The position numbers and the translations under genes are program-made. Positions 1 to 13,600 of a stretch of 64,000 bases of DNA are shown piece after piece; position 1 is the stretch's first letter; each line of letters opens with the position of its first letter. This stretch comes from Bombyx mori (lineage: Eukaryota > Arthropoda > Insecta > Lepidoptera > Bombycidae): NCBI RefSeq assembly GCF_030269925.1, contig NC_085133.1, forward strand, positions 7,150,001 to 7,214,000, in the 5' to 3' direction. The notes beneath the pieces are model-generated. The model was not told where the DNA came from and did not search any database. It saw nothing but the letters and a program-made list of their open reading frames with translations.

Positions 1-250
1 ATACAGAAAAACGAAAAAGAGCCATACTACCTAATATGTATGTACTTAATATAATAAAAATACTATATTATTTACATTGGTCGAATTGACGTCTATAAAT
101 TCATTTGTTAGTTAGACACAAAAAATATAATGAAAAATGGTATTAAATTAAAAATAGTATTTTTTTATATTTAATCGCTTGCGTAGGCTATAGAGCTAAT
201 TGCTAAATTATGCGCAAGTGCTCAGCTACAGTTATAGCTAACTATGTATA

Positions 251-636
251 CTAGAGGTCCCGTAGTAGTCGAAATTCGACTATATATAATTGGAATTGTA
301 AGTTTGTACACTATTATGATTGTAGACTACACTAATAATATATAATATTAACAAAGACGAACAATATTTAATCTCAATTTGACAACAGACGTCAAGAACA
401 AAAGTTTGACAATAAATAGTATGCATGCGTGTGTGCGTCAAATACATGGTATGTAGTGTGTGTAATGTTTTCTTTATTGATTTAATGTATCTTTCATGCA
501 TTATTTTAAAAAAATATTAGCAATGTGCACTTCTTCTCTATATTCTCTATAAGTGTGGAAAATTTCATTCTCCTCCGTCCGCGCAATTTTCGTAAAAAGG
601 GGTACAAAGTTTTTGCTTCACGTATTAATATATAGA
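251..636 (-). mobile_element. Helitron, family H1 (non-autonomous)
   Basis: Read on the minus strand it starts TC-TATATATTAATACGTG (ends at 636) and finishes with a CTAG 3' terminus preceded by GGGACCT (251). It matches other H1 copies in the window. Non-coding. Confidence 0.75.
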
Positions 637-954
637 TAAGTGTACGGACAAAAATTTGGACACTGGCAATATTTGCACCCACAGTCAAATTAGTGAAACG
701 TTATATTCGTGATTTCAGACAAACACGGAATCCACTATATTACCTTCAATGCATACACAAATTCGTGTTTCCAACTTTTAATAGTCACTAGTTTTTTGAA
801 CGTTTAAAATAATAATTTTACTAACGAGCCGTTCGTATCTTGATCCGCGTGAAAAATGTGCTGTTGATTAAGATATAATTCAGGATAATTATATGTATTT
901 AATGTTTCGAAACTGCCAGAATTTGCATTTTTTTTTGTTTTTTGTTGGTTTGTT

Positions 955-1202
955 ATTTTTTTTATTGCCTAGATGTGTGGACGAGCTCACAGCCCACCTG
1001 GTGTTAAGTGGTTACTGGAATCCGTAGACATCTACAACGTAAATGCGCCACACACCTTGAGATATAAGTTCTAAGGTCTCAGTATAGTTACAACGGCAGC
1101 CCCACCCTTCAAACCGAAACGCATTACTGCTTCACGGCAGAAATAGGCGAGGCGGTGGTACCTACCCGTGCGGACTCACAAGAGGTCCTACCACCAGTAA
1201 TA
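955..1202 (-). mobile_element. SINE tail copy (family S1)
   Basis: Minus strand, poly-T then the standard S1 tail up to the ACTGGTGGTAGGAC border at its 5' end. No tRNA head. Confidence 0.7.
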
Positions 1203-1342
1203 GTGAAACTGACCGCGTATCGTAACTATGCCATTTACGTTCGTACCAATCTATAACCGGTCTTTACTTGGTAATCATTCAGGTCATAGTTGAAGCAGTT
1301 TTTAGAAACCGAAACACAAGGAATAAAATATACAACGTAACT

Positions 1343-1500
1343 TTTTTTTTTATTGCCCTTGTAGGCAGACGAGCATACGGCCCACCTGATGGTGAGTGGT
1401 TACCGTCGCCCATGGACTTTTGCAATGCCAGGGGCAGAGCCAATCCGCTGCCTACCGCTGTAACTCTTGTGATACAGCGTTCTAAAGGAATATAGAACTT
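1343..1500 (-). mobile_element. Jockey/CR1-like LINE 3' end
   Basis: Minus strand; ends ...CTACAAGGGCAATAAA. Only the last part of the reverse-transcriptase reading frame and tail remain. Confidence 0.7.
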
Positions 1501-1989
1501 GACTGAATCGTGGAGACCTGTATTGTGAGTGGGGGGGTTATTATTCTTGTCATATGTGTGTATTAACACAATAGTGATATGCAGCGTTCTGCATACGAGT
1601 ACGTGTGTATCGGCAGTCTTGTTTATCAGACTGGAACGAGCACATTTTAATCATCGAGTCAATATCTGAGCGTTATCTCGACTAACTGGGTCGACGTACT
1701 TGGGCTCCTCTTGGTGGTGACGTGGTCACCAGTTGTACCCACAGCGTGTTTGTGCATAATGCGTTGTGCGGTATACAGTGTCGATAATTATATATTATGA
1801 TAGTTTGTATGAAACAAATTACATGTATGTGTGTTTTGTAAACTGGTTTTAGTCGGTTCAGCTTGTGTTCTAACTATGAAATATGAAGAGGTGTTTTTGT
1901 AAACAGTTCGTAATGTAAGTTCTTAAATCGAATCACGTTGAAGCTTAATCAGAAAACTATTTGTTCTTGTGTTTGAAAGGAAGGGTTCA

Positions 1990-2427
1990 AGTTTTTTTTT
2001 TTTATTGCCTTTGTAGGCAGACGAGCATACGGCCCACCTGATGGTAAGTGGTCACCGTTGGTCATGGACGTCAGCAATGCCAGGGGCAGAGCCAAGCCGC
2101 TGCCCACCATAAAGTACTCTCCGCAAGCCTCGTTTGAAGAAGGACATGTCATAGCGCTCGGAAAACACCGTGGACCCCTCCAAGTTCATTCCAAAGCCGG
2201 ATGGTACGTGGCAAAAAAGATCTTTGGGTACGCACTGTCGATGAACGCAGCGGTTCCAGATAATATGGATGAACCCTGCTCCGATGGCGAGAGGTGCGAT
2301 GATAAAAAGGAGATGAGGGGATCATCTCGAATAATTCCTCAGAGCATTCCCCATAGACCATGCGGTATAAAACACAGAGAGAACCGAAGTCCCTCCGTAG
2401 GCCCAGAGGTCGGAACGATAACGTAAA
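1990..2427 (-). pseudogene. Jockey/CR1-like LINE, RT C-terminus fragment
   Basis: The longest copy of this LINE tail here. On the minus strand it codes for a broken RT C-terminal region with the hallmark YGECSEELFEMIP, HRTSRH and FLPRTIRLWNEL, after which a frameshift breaks the frame. It ends in the AATAAA-like A-rich tail near 1990. 5'-truncated and inactive. Confidence 0.8.
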
Positions 2428-3394
2428 ATTAACAGCTTCAAAACTTACGAATGATGACTGACATCAAGAATTTTGACACATAACTTAAAACAGGAAACAT
2501 TCTTGCAATGAGAGTTAAAATTGAATTCAGCTTAATAATAGATACTTGCAGAGTATTACGTTCGGTTTTATTTAGATACGAAATAGACATCCTAAATTAG
2601 CTAAAACTTTTATAAAGTAAGGCATTAGTATGTACTTAAAAGTTCAAGTTTCCCATTAAGCTTTCTGAGAAATTTCATGATATTCAAAGTCGATAGCATC
2701 CATACTAACATTGAGTTTAACTATGGGAGCCACAAGATCAACTAATCATTGTTTGTGAATAATTTTCCATTAAATGCTTTTATGTTACTTAAGCGACTGT
2801 GAGTCTTCGAGTTTAGAGATAAAATACAAATTATAACCACAAGAGTGACTATAAATATGTCACAGTCTACCAATTTTTGGTTAGTCATAGCAGTTTAGCG
2901 TTTCAATGAAAGCGTTCACCTCGCAAAAGGAAGCCACAATCGTTATTCTTTATTTAATTCGAATTCCTTATCGAGTTAGATGATAAATTATTTTTGGGGT
3001 TTTATTCGCGATGTAAAATGCAACTGTCTTATGAGAAGAATGTAGTTTCTAGAAAATACCTAAACTGTTACAGAATTTTTATTCTCGTACAATAGATGAT
3101 CTCGAAGATTCGTTTGAAGTTAAACTATATGGCCGAAATATAATGCAACACTTGTGTAATTACTGGCAGTAGGTACTATTGTGTGCCCACACGGGAAGCA
3201 TATATGGTATCATGTTTCACAGAAAGTCAAGTCTGTCCATTTTCATTGGCAATTACTCGGAAGAACAGTTTTTTTTGCATTTCCAGACTTTACTGCGGTG
3301 AACGATTTACTGTGCTTGCTTATTGTTTAAATCGCTGTAAACCAACGTAACACAAAATAGCTATAGTATGCAATAAGTGTTGAGAACACTCCTC
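2428..3394. other. AT-rich stretch, nothing recognised
   Basis: No exon, repeat family or open frame that I could support. Confidence 0.4.
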
Positions 3395-3670
3395 CTCTTT
3401 GCGTCGTATTCCTCATTGCTGAGGGTCGTGACCACCCTTTTGTATCACCTTCGCACGCACGATTTTTCTCCATCCATTCTTGTCTCTGGCGGTGTGGAGG
3501 GCGTTGTGAAACGTGGAATCAAGAGCGGTGCGGATCTGGTCGGACCAACGTATTGGGCTGCGCCCCCGAGGTCTTTTCCCATCTACCTTACCAGTCACGA
3601 TGAGCCTCTCGAGATTGCTATCATCCTTCCGTGCGATGTGACCAAAGTACTATTGGTATATAGACCAAGT
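3395..3670 (-). pseudogene. RTE-type LINE, C-terminal fragment
   Basis: Minus strand codes for the typical end of RTE-clade endonuclease/reverse transcriptases: a YFGHIARKDD-like start, RLIVTGKVDGKRPRGRSPIRW, then NGWRKIVRAKV and GGHDPQQ with stop at 3413. Only this end remains. Confidence 0.75.
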
Positions 3671-3694
3671 TGAGAACACATGTTACTATAATTA

Positions 3695-4188
3695 GGGGGC
3701 GTCCATTAATTACGTGAGGCGTTTTTGAGAATTTTTTGACCCCCTCTCCCCCCTGGGTGAGATATCGTAAGATTTTTCTCAACTCCCTCCCCCCCTCTAA
3801 TCTCACGCGAGATTCTTCAAAACTTCTATTTGGACGGTAAACGTGTTGGATAATTGAGAAAAAAAAACTTGCTCTATTACTTTTATTGAAGACTAGCAAT
3901 TGTGAATATTACCGTAATTTAAAATCACAATCATAAAATTAAATAATGAATATCAAACAAAAATTAAGAAAATATTTATTTTAATTCAATCCATGGAGAC
4001 TCGTGCACGGCCTCAAGAGTGACTACTGGAACCAATATATCCAAGTGTTTTTCACCACACCGTTTTCTGCGAGAAATGTAATTACGTGGTTTTTGCAAAG
4101 ACCCCCCCTCCCCTCGAAGTGAGATTTGGAAAGATTTAGCTTGATCCCCTCCCCCCTAGAACACCTCACGTAATTAATGGACGCCCCC
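3695..4188. mobile_element. MITE with GGGGGCGTCC inverted ends
   Basis: About 494 bp bounded by near-perfect inverted termini (GGGGGCGTCCATTAATTACG... at 3695, its complement ending 4188), flanked by TTA. The interior has further C-rich tracts. No coding capacity. A short element with related ends lies at 59576-59688. Confidence 0.75.
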
Positions 4189-4510
4189 TTATTAGAATAC
4201 TTTTATTAATACCAAAATAATAATAGTTGAATTCCTACTAACGTCATCTAGTGATTAAAATATGTACTAGGATAGTAGTGTACCATAGTCAATTAACAAA
4301 CAATAAAGTAGTTCTTTCTCAACCGTCATCTCATTCGTTTTATTAACTATTACTACTGCAAGCCTTTTTGAATGAAGTATCAACTATTATATAATACAGT
4401 ACATTCGAACGTCAATTCCACGTGACGAGTTTTTTTTTTCCTTTGTAAATAAGCTTCGAATTTTGCCAACCATCACATCAAATGCTAGTTTCTGTTCACA
4501 TTAATTACAG

Positions 4511-4695
4511 AGAAATAACTCGGAACACGTTGCACCGATCAAAAGCGAGATCAATCGTGATTTCGTTAAAGTTAAGTTTTTAATAGCTCGGTGTGTTGTG
4601 TTCTCGTGTCGTTATTTTTTGCGCTAAACTTTGTTACTGAACGTAGTAGCTGCGGATGTGAGGGCATCCATGTCGACCTTGGAGACCGGCATGCC
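4511..4695 (+). CDS. Tdg: Candidate exon 1: 5' UTR plus first codons (coding 4670-4695)
   Basis: The first confirmed exon needs an upstream partner that ends in phase 2. The ATG at 4670 opens MSTLETGM and runs to CC|GTATGC at 4695/4696, which is phase 2 and gives Pro9 when joined to exon 2. It is the only in-frame ATG after the stop at 4625-4627. A minimal ATG-TGA uORF lies at 4656-4661. A pyrimidine-containing stretch ending in ACAG at 4501-4510 could be an acceptor, so the 5' UTR may begin at 4511 with a further non-coding exon upstream; alternatively transcription starts nearby. The choice rests on phase and donor match alone. Other short upstream exons remain possible. Confidence 0.4.
4656..4661 (+). 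promoter_or_regulatory. Start-stop minimal uORF (ATGTGA)
   Basis: ATG immediately followed by TGA, 8 bases before the candidate start codon at 4670. Such start-stop elements can stall initiating ribosomes and lower translation of the main frame. It matters only if exon 1 is correctly placed. Confidence 0.3.
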
Positions 4696-7600
4696 GTATG
4701 CCGATGGCACCTGAGATAGCGTGGCCTTGTCACACAGACTGACTGTGCGTACTCGATTGCCGGCTGTGGTTTTAATGTAAAAAATAACCCACTTTACTGT
4801 TCCAGTCAGTGTAATTACTCGGAATAACTATTTCGGATCTAAGTTTTATTTTTAGTTGCGAGTACTTGCCGTTGGGTTTCCTGTTATATTATATACTCTT
4901 AAATAATAATAATAAATTTTTATTTCAGAATTAAATTCCATATATGTATTATTTTTTTATTGCCCTTGTAGGCAGACGAGCATACGGCCCACCTGATGGT
5001 GAGTGGTTACCGCCGCCCATGGACTTCAGCAATGCCAGGGGCAGAGCCAAGCCGCTGCCTACCACTTAATACTCTCCACAAGCCTCGTTTGAAGAAGGAC
5101 ATGTCATAGCGCTCGGGAAACACCGTGGAGGGGGGAGCTCATTCCATAGTCATATGAAGTGTTAGTAATACAAAATCTTTCCTAAAAAAAGCAGTTCATT
5201 TTATTTATTTTAAATTAACCACGGCTGGTCTTGGGCCAACATGGACTTCATTCCAGTGCCTCAGTATAGGGCAGCAATAGCGACTCCCTATCGCGGCCAG
5301 GAGGCTGTTCGAGCTGTCCGTTTAATGTTTCCGTTATATAGTTATGCCCTAAAATGTATCCATATACATTCTTTAAAATCTTAGACGGATAAAGCTATGT
5401 AAAACACATGATTCATAATTCTAATTAGTTCCACGACTACATATTGAATTTGATTAAGGGTATATAATTACTTTCGGTCAGTGCCTCAATTATTTTCGTG
5501 ACGTCATCAAGTAATTATTATTTGCGTCGCTGTTGTAATTACGTCTTTATTAGCAGCAACCTTTATCTCCCAGAACTTCACCTATAGCACTGGAGTTATC
5601 AGAGGAACCAAAACAAAAATAAGCTCATGGTCAGAATGACATGTCCTTCTTCAAACGAGGCTTGTGGAGAGTATTAAGCGGTAGGCAGCGGCTTGGCTCT
5701 GCCCCTGGCATTGCTGAAGTCCATGGGCAACGGTAACCACTCACCATCAGGTGGGCCGTATCCTCGTCTGCCTACAAGGGCAATAAAAAAAAAAAGAATA
5801 ATCTTGCGTGATAATAATTTGGTGATAATAATTTGGTGTTGGCAATCATAGAAAGTAGGGCTATTGAACTTAGGTTTCTCTTAATTATCAGATCGAAGAA
5901 TACCCTTGAGGCATGTTTTAATTTTAAATCCTATCTTGAGTTGGTCAGCTCTTGTCCTTTCTATATTTTTGGGCAAAGCAAGAAGATATTCTAATGCAAT
6001 TGATGTTTAAATCGTATCTCTCGTGCCCAAATAACTTCACCGAGGATTTGAGCTCGTAGTAAATGTAAATATAACGGTCTATGAAAACGTTGCGTGGACA
6101 CCCTATGATCTCCCTGATTAAAACTAGGATTGAACTAACTCATTGTCCGTGGGTTGTACTTAACGCGTCGATTTTCAATTAATGCATTCTATTGATTGTC
6201 TTATATCGATGTCGGCTTTTTCAACTTCAATATTTCCTTTCTGTACTTACGAAAGGTTTTTAAAATCACCGAAGTTGAATATTACGGAAGAGTATTAAGG
6301 AATATTTACTTACTGGTGGTAGGACATCTTGTCAGTCCGCACGGGTGGGTACCACCGCCCCGCCTATTTCAGCCGTGAAGCAGTAATGCGTTTCGGTTTG
6401 AAGGGTGGGGCAGCCGTTGTAACTATACTGAGGCCTTGGAACTCGTATCTCACGGTGGGTGGCGGCATTTACGTTGTAGATGTCTATGAGCTCCAGTAAC
6501 CACTTAAAACCTGTGTAACGGCTGTGAGCTCGTCCACCCAGCTAAGCAATTAAAAAAGTATGTTTTGTAGCTTAGGTCAAATTGAGGTTAATTATATTGG
6601 CATAGAATTCTTCTTCTTCCTAGCCTTTTTCCGGTCTAATGCCAGAATCCGCTTTCCTACTTAAAATTCTCCACTATATTGGCATAGAATTATTGCGAAA
6701 TAATTATTAATTAGAATTATGTTTCACTTTTGTATTGGACAGTGATCAAAATGGTCACAAAGCAACTCTCTTAGTTGACCGCACCTCGCTTGATAAGCAA
6801 TAACTGTGGGCGTAGGTTAACGCATTCCGGTATGTTGATGCAAGCGTTGCGAAGTTTGTCGAATTGTAAACGCCGACCCGAAACATTATTAAATTTTAAA
6901 AAACAATCCGTAAACAAAAAAAAAACCCGTATTAAAATTTAAAAAAAAAACGTGATTCAAAATTATTCATAACAAAAGTATGTATGTAATAAGCATGTTT
7001 TAAAATTCATGAGTTTTTTTTTTAAGTTTCAATATATAACGCCATGATAATATCAATGGCTTCGTTTTTATTTTTATTAACTAATAATAAATGTATATTT
7101 TATTTCGTCGCCGTCTACACACATTGTAGACGACGACGTGTTTGTTTATAGTCTATTTTCGGAAAACTCGTCTGGTTTTTTTTCGTAAAAAGCTTTTTTT
7201 ATTATTAGTAAGTAACTAGTAATAAAAGTTTATATATAAAAAATTTAAATTCAATGTAAATTAAAAGACGGTATACAAATGTTGGAAATTTAATTATTAT
7301 ATCTACTCTTTTTGTTGTTGTTATGAATAGCTTAACAGTGTTGCGGGTTTGTAAAAGCTCTAACGTAATCGAACAAGCATTACAAAACTATTAATGGCAT
7401 AAGCCAAGCATAAAGGCCAGGGTATGCCTAAATATTACGCCCTAGATTTAATAGCGTCTTTTTTTTCCCTACCTAAGCTGAGAGCTTTGAGAGGCTATTA
7501 CAGCGTAACCTTAACTAGTATATGAGCTCGCGGGGCTCAAACCTGACGACGTTGTGAGCTCGCGGGGCTCAAACCTGACGACGTTGCTAACACGAACCCT

Positions 7601-10600
7601 AGCAAGAGCCGTGCTTCGCAGAATCTATGTCCGGATCGGAAACGCGACCCACTGAGAAGATCCGGCGAGAAACTCAGTGGGCTGTGTCTAAGGGTTAATT
7701 TGCTCGTCGAACCCTTTCGGCTCCTCCCGGTCCACTAACGGTGCTTTTAGGTAACTCAAGCATCGGTCACCGTTCTCATCGAACCTGTCTCTTGCGACGA
7801 AGGGTTCGGCTAGTAAACTAAACCATAGACACAGCCCACGGAGTTTCTCGCCGGATCTTCTCAGTGGGTAGCGTTTCCGATCCGGTGGTAGATTCTACGA
7901 AGCACTGTTCTTGATAGGGCCAATGTTAGCAACACCTCCTGGTTTGAGCCCCGAAAGCTTACCTTCATCTACACCCTAGAGTTATGCTGATATAGCCTCT
8001 CAAGGCTATCAGCATAGGTAGCCAAAAAAACCGCATCTAATATCTCTTTTTAGGAGAGACGACATGTCGTTAATCGTAGAAGTTATTTTATTAAATCGTT
8101 CACTAATAGTTTTATCAGATCTTTATCGATTTATGGGAACATTTCAGTTCAGTGCATAAAAAGCGATTTTAGAAAGAAATGTTAGATAATAAATTTGACA
8201 CTGGCTGACAGGAACAATAAATTTTCAAAAGCGCATTATTTTTCGAAACAAGTTTGTGTTCCAAATCGCGATCGTTGCAAATTGTCATCAAACATCTAAA
8301 ATTCGAGCAATAAAATCCGTGAATATCTTAAATTGACTTTTATCTTTCTTAGATCACTAAACTAGTTTTTGTTTTATTCGTGTCTTTTTTCCTGTCGCTT
8401 TGACATATCCAACGATATCTTAGAACATTACGGTATAAGTCATGTGTGTAACGAGTAGCTGATAATATATATATATACTTATATATTACTAAAAAATATA
8501 TAATAATATATATTAATAAACCCATAAACAAAGATTACTTTGTTAGTAGCTCGATCCGCAAATTAGCTCTTTGCAAACGCCGCTTCGCTAAATGCATAAT
8601 TAAAAATTTAAATAAATAGCAATCACGATAAAATTATACACAAACAGTTTACTAATAAACGACGCTCGTTTTCTTTTTCTTTAATATTTAATAAAATTCT
8701 AAAAGATCTTAAAATTTGTTGAATTATCTTTGAACTAGTGGTCCCGCAGTAGTCGAAATTCGATTATAATTAATTGGAATTGTAAGTTTGTACACTATTA
8801 TGATTGTATTTTATACTTCTATAATCACAAATTTCGCCAAGGCTACACTATAAAAATTTTTTTAACAAAGACAAACAATATTTAATCTATTCTCAATTTG
8901 ACAACAGACGTCAAGAACAAAAGTTTGACAATAAATAGTATGCATGCATGTGTGCGTCAAATACATGGTCTGTAGTGTGTGTAATATTTTCTTTATTGAT
9001 TTAATGTATATTTTATGCATTATTTTAAAAAAATATTAGCATTGTGCACTTCTCTATATTCTCTATAAATGTGGAAAATTTCATACTCCTCCGTCCACGC
9101 AATTTTCGTAAAAAGGGATACAAAGTTTTTGCTTCACGTATTAATATATAGATTTTATGCATTATTTAAAAAAAATATTAGCATTGTGCACTTCTTCTCT
9201 ATATTCTCTATAAGTGTGGTAAATTTCATACTCCTCCGTCCGCGCAATTTTCGTAAAAAGGGATACAACATTTTTGCTCCACGTATTAATATATAGATGT
9301 CTTTGAAAAAGTTTGCTCTGTATGTCGGTATATTCGGTTTTAGTCACGTGACTAAAAACGCTACCCGCGCATGCAGGTTCGGTTGAAACTACCCTCTTAA
9401 CCTAATTAACAGACTGATTGCTTGCGATATTTGTATATCAAAGGTGTAAATTATTGTGGAATGTTATACGTCACGTCATTCGTTGGAAGTACTCCGGCGG
9501 CATTTTCTCTGTTTGAATTTTGTGACATTTTCTATTACATATGAACTAATGAGACCGTGTGAGAGTGTGTGTAGTGTATTGAGAGTGTAATAAAAAGGCC
9601 ACGCGTGGTTCTTCCTATCGCAAATTATACGATTTACTGTTGGTAGGACCTCTTGTGAGTCCGCGCGGGTAGGTACCACCGCCCTGCCTGTTTCAGCCGT
9701 GAAGCAGTAATGCGTTTCGGTTTGAAGAGTGAGGCAGCCGTTGTAACTATAGAGACTTTAGAACTTATATCTTTAGGTGGGTCGCGCATTTACGTTGTCT
9801 ATGGGTTTCGCTAACCACTTAACACCAGGTGGGTTGTGAGCTCGTCCAACCATCTAAGCAATAAAAAAATAAATAAGATTTATTTAAGACCGCTTGAAAC
9901 CAACTTCTCGCGTACCACCTATATGACTTTCATGACAATCGGCTTAGAAACGCCTAGAGAACAAACAAACAAACCAAAATTTAAGAACTTATGAGGAATA
10001 ATGAGTTATAATGAAAAATTAATAATGATAAAAAAGTGAAAATGTACGTTTTGATCCTTACGTGATACCGAGTCTCGTCCCGAGACCACGAACTTAAAAT
10101 GCTTAATACGCTTTTATTTATATTAACAACTAACTTTATAATTTGAATATGAGGGTTGAACTCCTCCCGAACATCAGATGTGTCGTAGTCAATCATTTTT
10201 TAGATTAGACTCTAAATAAGAACACAAATAATTGCAGCCTAGAAACGCGGTGATCTCAGAGATACGTGCGATCATAATGGCGCCTCCAAAGAGAATGCCT
10301 TCTCTCTCAAATGTCTGTCTAGTCATCCAACCGTCATAGACTAACCTTTCAAATGTCAGACGTCATCAACAGATTAACTGACACTTGGACGTAGGTCAAT
10401 GTATATAAACGAGTCAATAACAAGTGTACCCATAAACAATTACGATCCCAGCGCCATCTCCGATTCCACCCAGGTAGTTAACCTGACGTTTCCAACCTAA
10501 TAAATTGAAGCTATTTCCACTGATGCTCCGACAAATACATAACAGGTGTGTCTTTAGAAGGGCACAAAGCTCCTTGCATTTTTATCTATATCGTCAGTAA

Positions 10601-13600
10601 ATATATACGCAGATTCTGAATACCAAATTGGTATTGGCTTCCAATCTCTGAGTATACGAAGAAACTAGTGCTCTCTGTGTCTTGTAGTGTAGTTCCATGG
10701 GGAGGGCCCTGAAGAATTGTTCGGAATGACCTAGTCATCTTTACACTAGCACCGTCCGCCACTGGAGGCAAACTCATCCCTACCACTTGGAACGGCCGCG
10801 TTTATCGACAGTCCGTTTTAAGTCGTCATGATCGCTACGTAGGTACTTCGACTCTGGAACGAACTTCTGCATAGTGATAAGATATGTAGTTCTTCCAATA
10901 AGGTTTGAAAAGAGACCGCTGTAGACATCGCCCGAACTGTTTCCCTGGTATTGTTGTCTAGGCGGTCCGCGTGTCTGCTTCAACGATATAAAATCTATTT
11001 AAGATTATACTATGTGCAAAGTACATATTATTTAACTCTGAATAAAACCGCATTGTAAAATAAATGTCCATCTAGATTCCCTTAGACTTGTGTTATTTGA
11101 TTTAAACATTCAACAGATTTGTTCGTTTCATACTCCGATTAGCCCACTGAGTTTCTCGCCGGATCTTCTCAGTGGGTCGCGTTTCCGATCCGGTGGTAGA
11201 TTCTACGAAGCACTGCTCTTGCTAGGGTCAGTGTTAGCATCACTCCGGTTTGAGCCCCGCGAGCTCACCTACAAACGTTAGGGCGAAGCTGAAATAGCCT
11301 CTCAAGGCTATCAGCAAAGGTAGAACAAAAAAAACTACTACGCAACCTCGTAAACTCATAAATATGAACAATCGAAGATGAAAAAAAAAACAAAAAACGT
11401 TTATTATAGACAGCGATCGGTCAACGTAGGCAATATAAATTTTATTGCTTTACGATGTCTGGTCATTTGTTTACATTCGTACCGATCATAACAAAACAAA
11501 AAAAAAAAACAAAAAGAATCACTCGCGGACACGGCGACAATGTAAAACAACATTACACAATAGTCCAATATTAATAGATCCCCGTTTTGTTTACTACGAC
11601 CGCCGACAACGGTAACTTATAATAATTTAAGTACAGTTTTATGAATGGATCGTCCCGTCCGTGTTTTGTGTTTATTGCACGACGTCACGTCACACAATGA
11701 CACGATCAGCTGATCTCTCATTTCGAAATTAACGAGCTACATTTTTATAATCGATATATTATTATTGTGTGACCGAACTACCGATTTTGTGTCTGCGATC
11801 AATCGATTTAATGTCCGCAATTAATTCACATACGCTATATAAATATCGAGCGTGAATATTGTTTTAACGTGGATACGTTAGTGATTCGAATGCTTTTAAC
11901 TTTTAATGGTGATGTAATAAATTTTTATTGATGACATAATTAAAGTTTATAATATATTTTTAATGTTTCCTTTTTATTTTGGCTGCGGCGATCGCGGCTT
12001 TTTTTTAATGTTTTAGAAACGATCCGAACTTGAATTAATCAAGTGCTTGCGCCCGGTCATCATTAATTTGAATGGGTCCGGTGGCCGAATCGACTGTGAT
12101 TTGTTACGCGTAGGTGATTCTTTATGCAAATTACGTGATTAAATTTTTGTTTTCGATGCACTGATGTTGCCATTTACGAAACACTTAAATATTATACGCC
12201 GCATGACATTACCTCCTCTCGGATTACAGATAGATGTTGTAAAATTCGGTGCGAAGGTTGTGGGGTTATTTATTATCTTAAGTGCTTAGAAGATTCGGGT
12301 CCTCGTACGTAATACTTTCATGCTTTTTTATTAAGCTTTCATTCGATTTACGTGTGAATTACATGTGACCAAAGTGAATGTCGCCGTGTACTTTAGATTT
12401 GAAGTGGTAGTTTCATTACGAGAATGGGCCATTCGCGAATGCTAAGTTTACTAGTTATTGTTATGAACGTAGGCTCTCCAATTTTAAACAGTCACCTTCG
12501 AAGTCATATTTGGGCGCCAAATTGGAAAATGAGTTCGAAGGCTCATTGAGATTGGAATGACCAGCCTTCAAACCGAAATACTTGATTGCTTTGTGGCAGA
12601 AACAGAATTGACATTAAGGCGTGCCGGCTTAAAACTTTCCACTCAAAATAGGAATTAGGGAGAGCTTAAAACATTAGGGTAGCTCTTCTACCTAGGTCAT
12701 CGGAATCACATACGTTTTGTTGTATTGGCTTCGTAACATTTTCGATTATATGGCAGGGAGGAGGGCGATGATAAGCCCAAACCGCCCGAGAGCCAGGACG
12801 ACGGGTACGAGACGAGTAACAGCGGCGAGGCGGCGCGCCGGAAGCCCTCCAGCGCGGAGGGTTCGCCCGCGCCGCCGGCCGAACCTTCCCCGCCGCCCGA
12901 CCCGCCCTACGAACCAATGATGCGGTACCCGCAACCTGAGCCAGAACCCTACAGGTAAAACGTGTGCTCTCGATTAAAACGTCCCTTAAATTGTACCTCT
13001 CTAACTTAAAATAATATTAAATTAATTTAATTCGTTAATTGCACTTCAGTTTTTTTTTATTGTTTTTACTTTTTTCCCAATTTGCATACGAGCTTGTCTA
13101 TCTTTGTAACGTATATTTTATGCTAAATTAACTATCAACTATGCTAATTCATTCGAATGAAACAAAATGCGCTGTCCGCACCTTTATAGCTCTTGAGTAG
13201 CATTTATTCCCGTACCAGTTCGGGCTGTTTTGTCTCGTTTTTAACATGTTAGATAGAATGAGATGAATGATCCGTCAAATTTCCGTCAGTTTGCGGGATC
13301 TAGTACTAAATGTAATCCTCTGTACCGAACTAAATAAAAATAACCCTAATATCAATGCAGACAAAGCGCTTTTCACTTGGCTTCCGAAATGGAACTAATA
13401 CAGGGAAATCCCGGGGAGAAGTTATCCGAGTCATTTTGCACTGGAGAATAAGTACGGAAAGTGAACGCTGTTGATGCGACTTGCACTGCCTGGGAGAAGT
13501 AGGAACTATGCACCCATATTTCTTAGATGCGATGGCCTAACAAGGATAACCATGGATATCCGAACCGAGATGTCTGCAAGCTCCAAGCACTGTTCAAAAC

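Noticed and set aside
12666..12934. Arg/Pro-rich frames on both strands over exon 2
   Set aside because: Same GC-rich shadow effect; only one frame joins exon 3 in phase.
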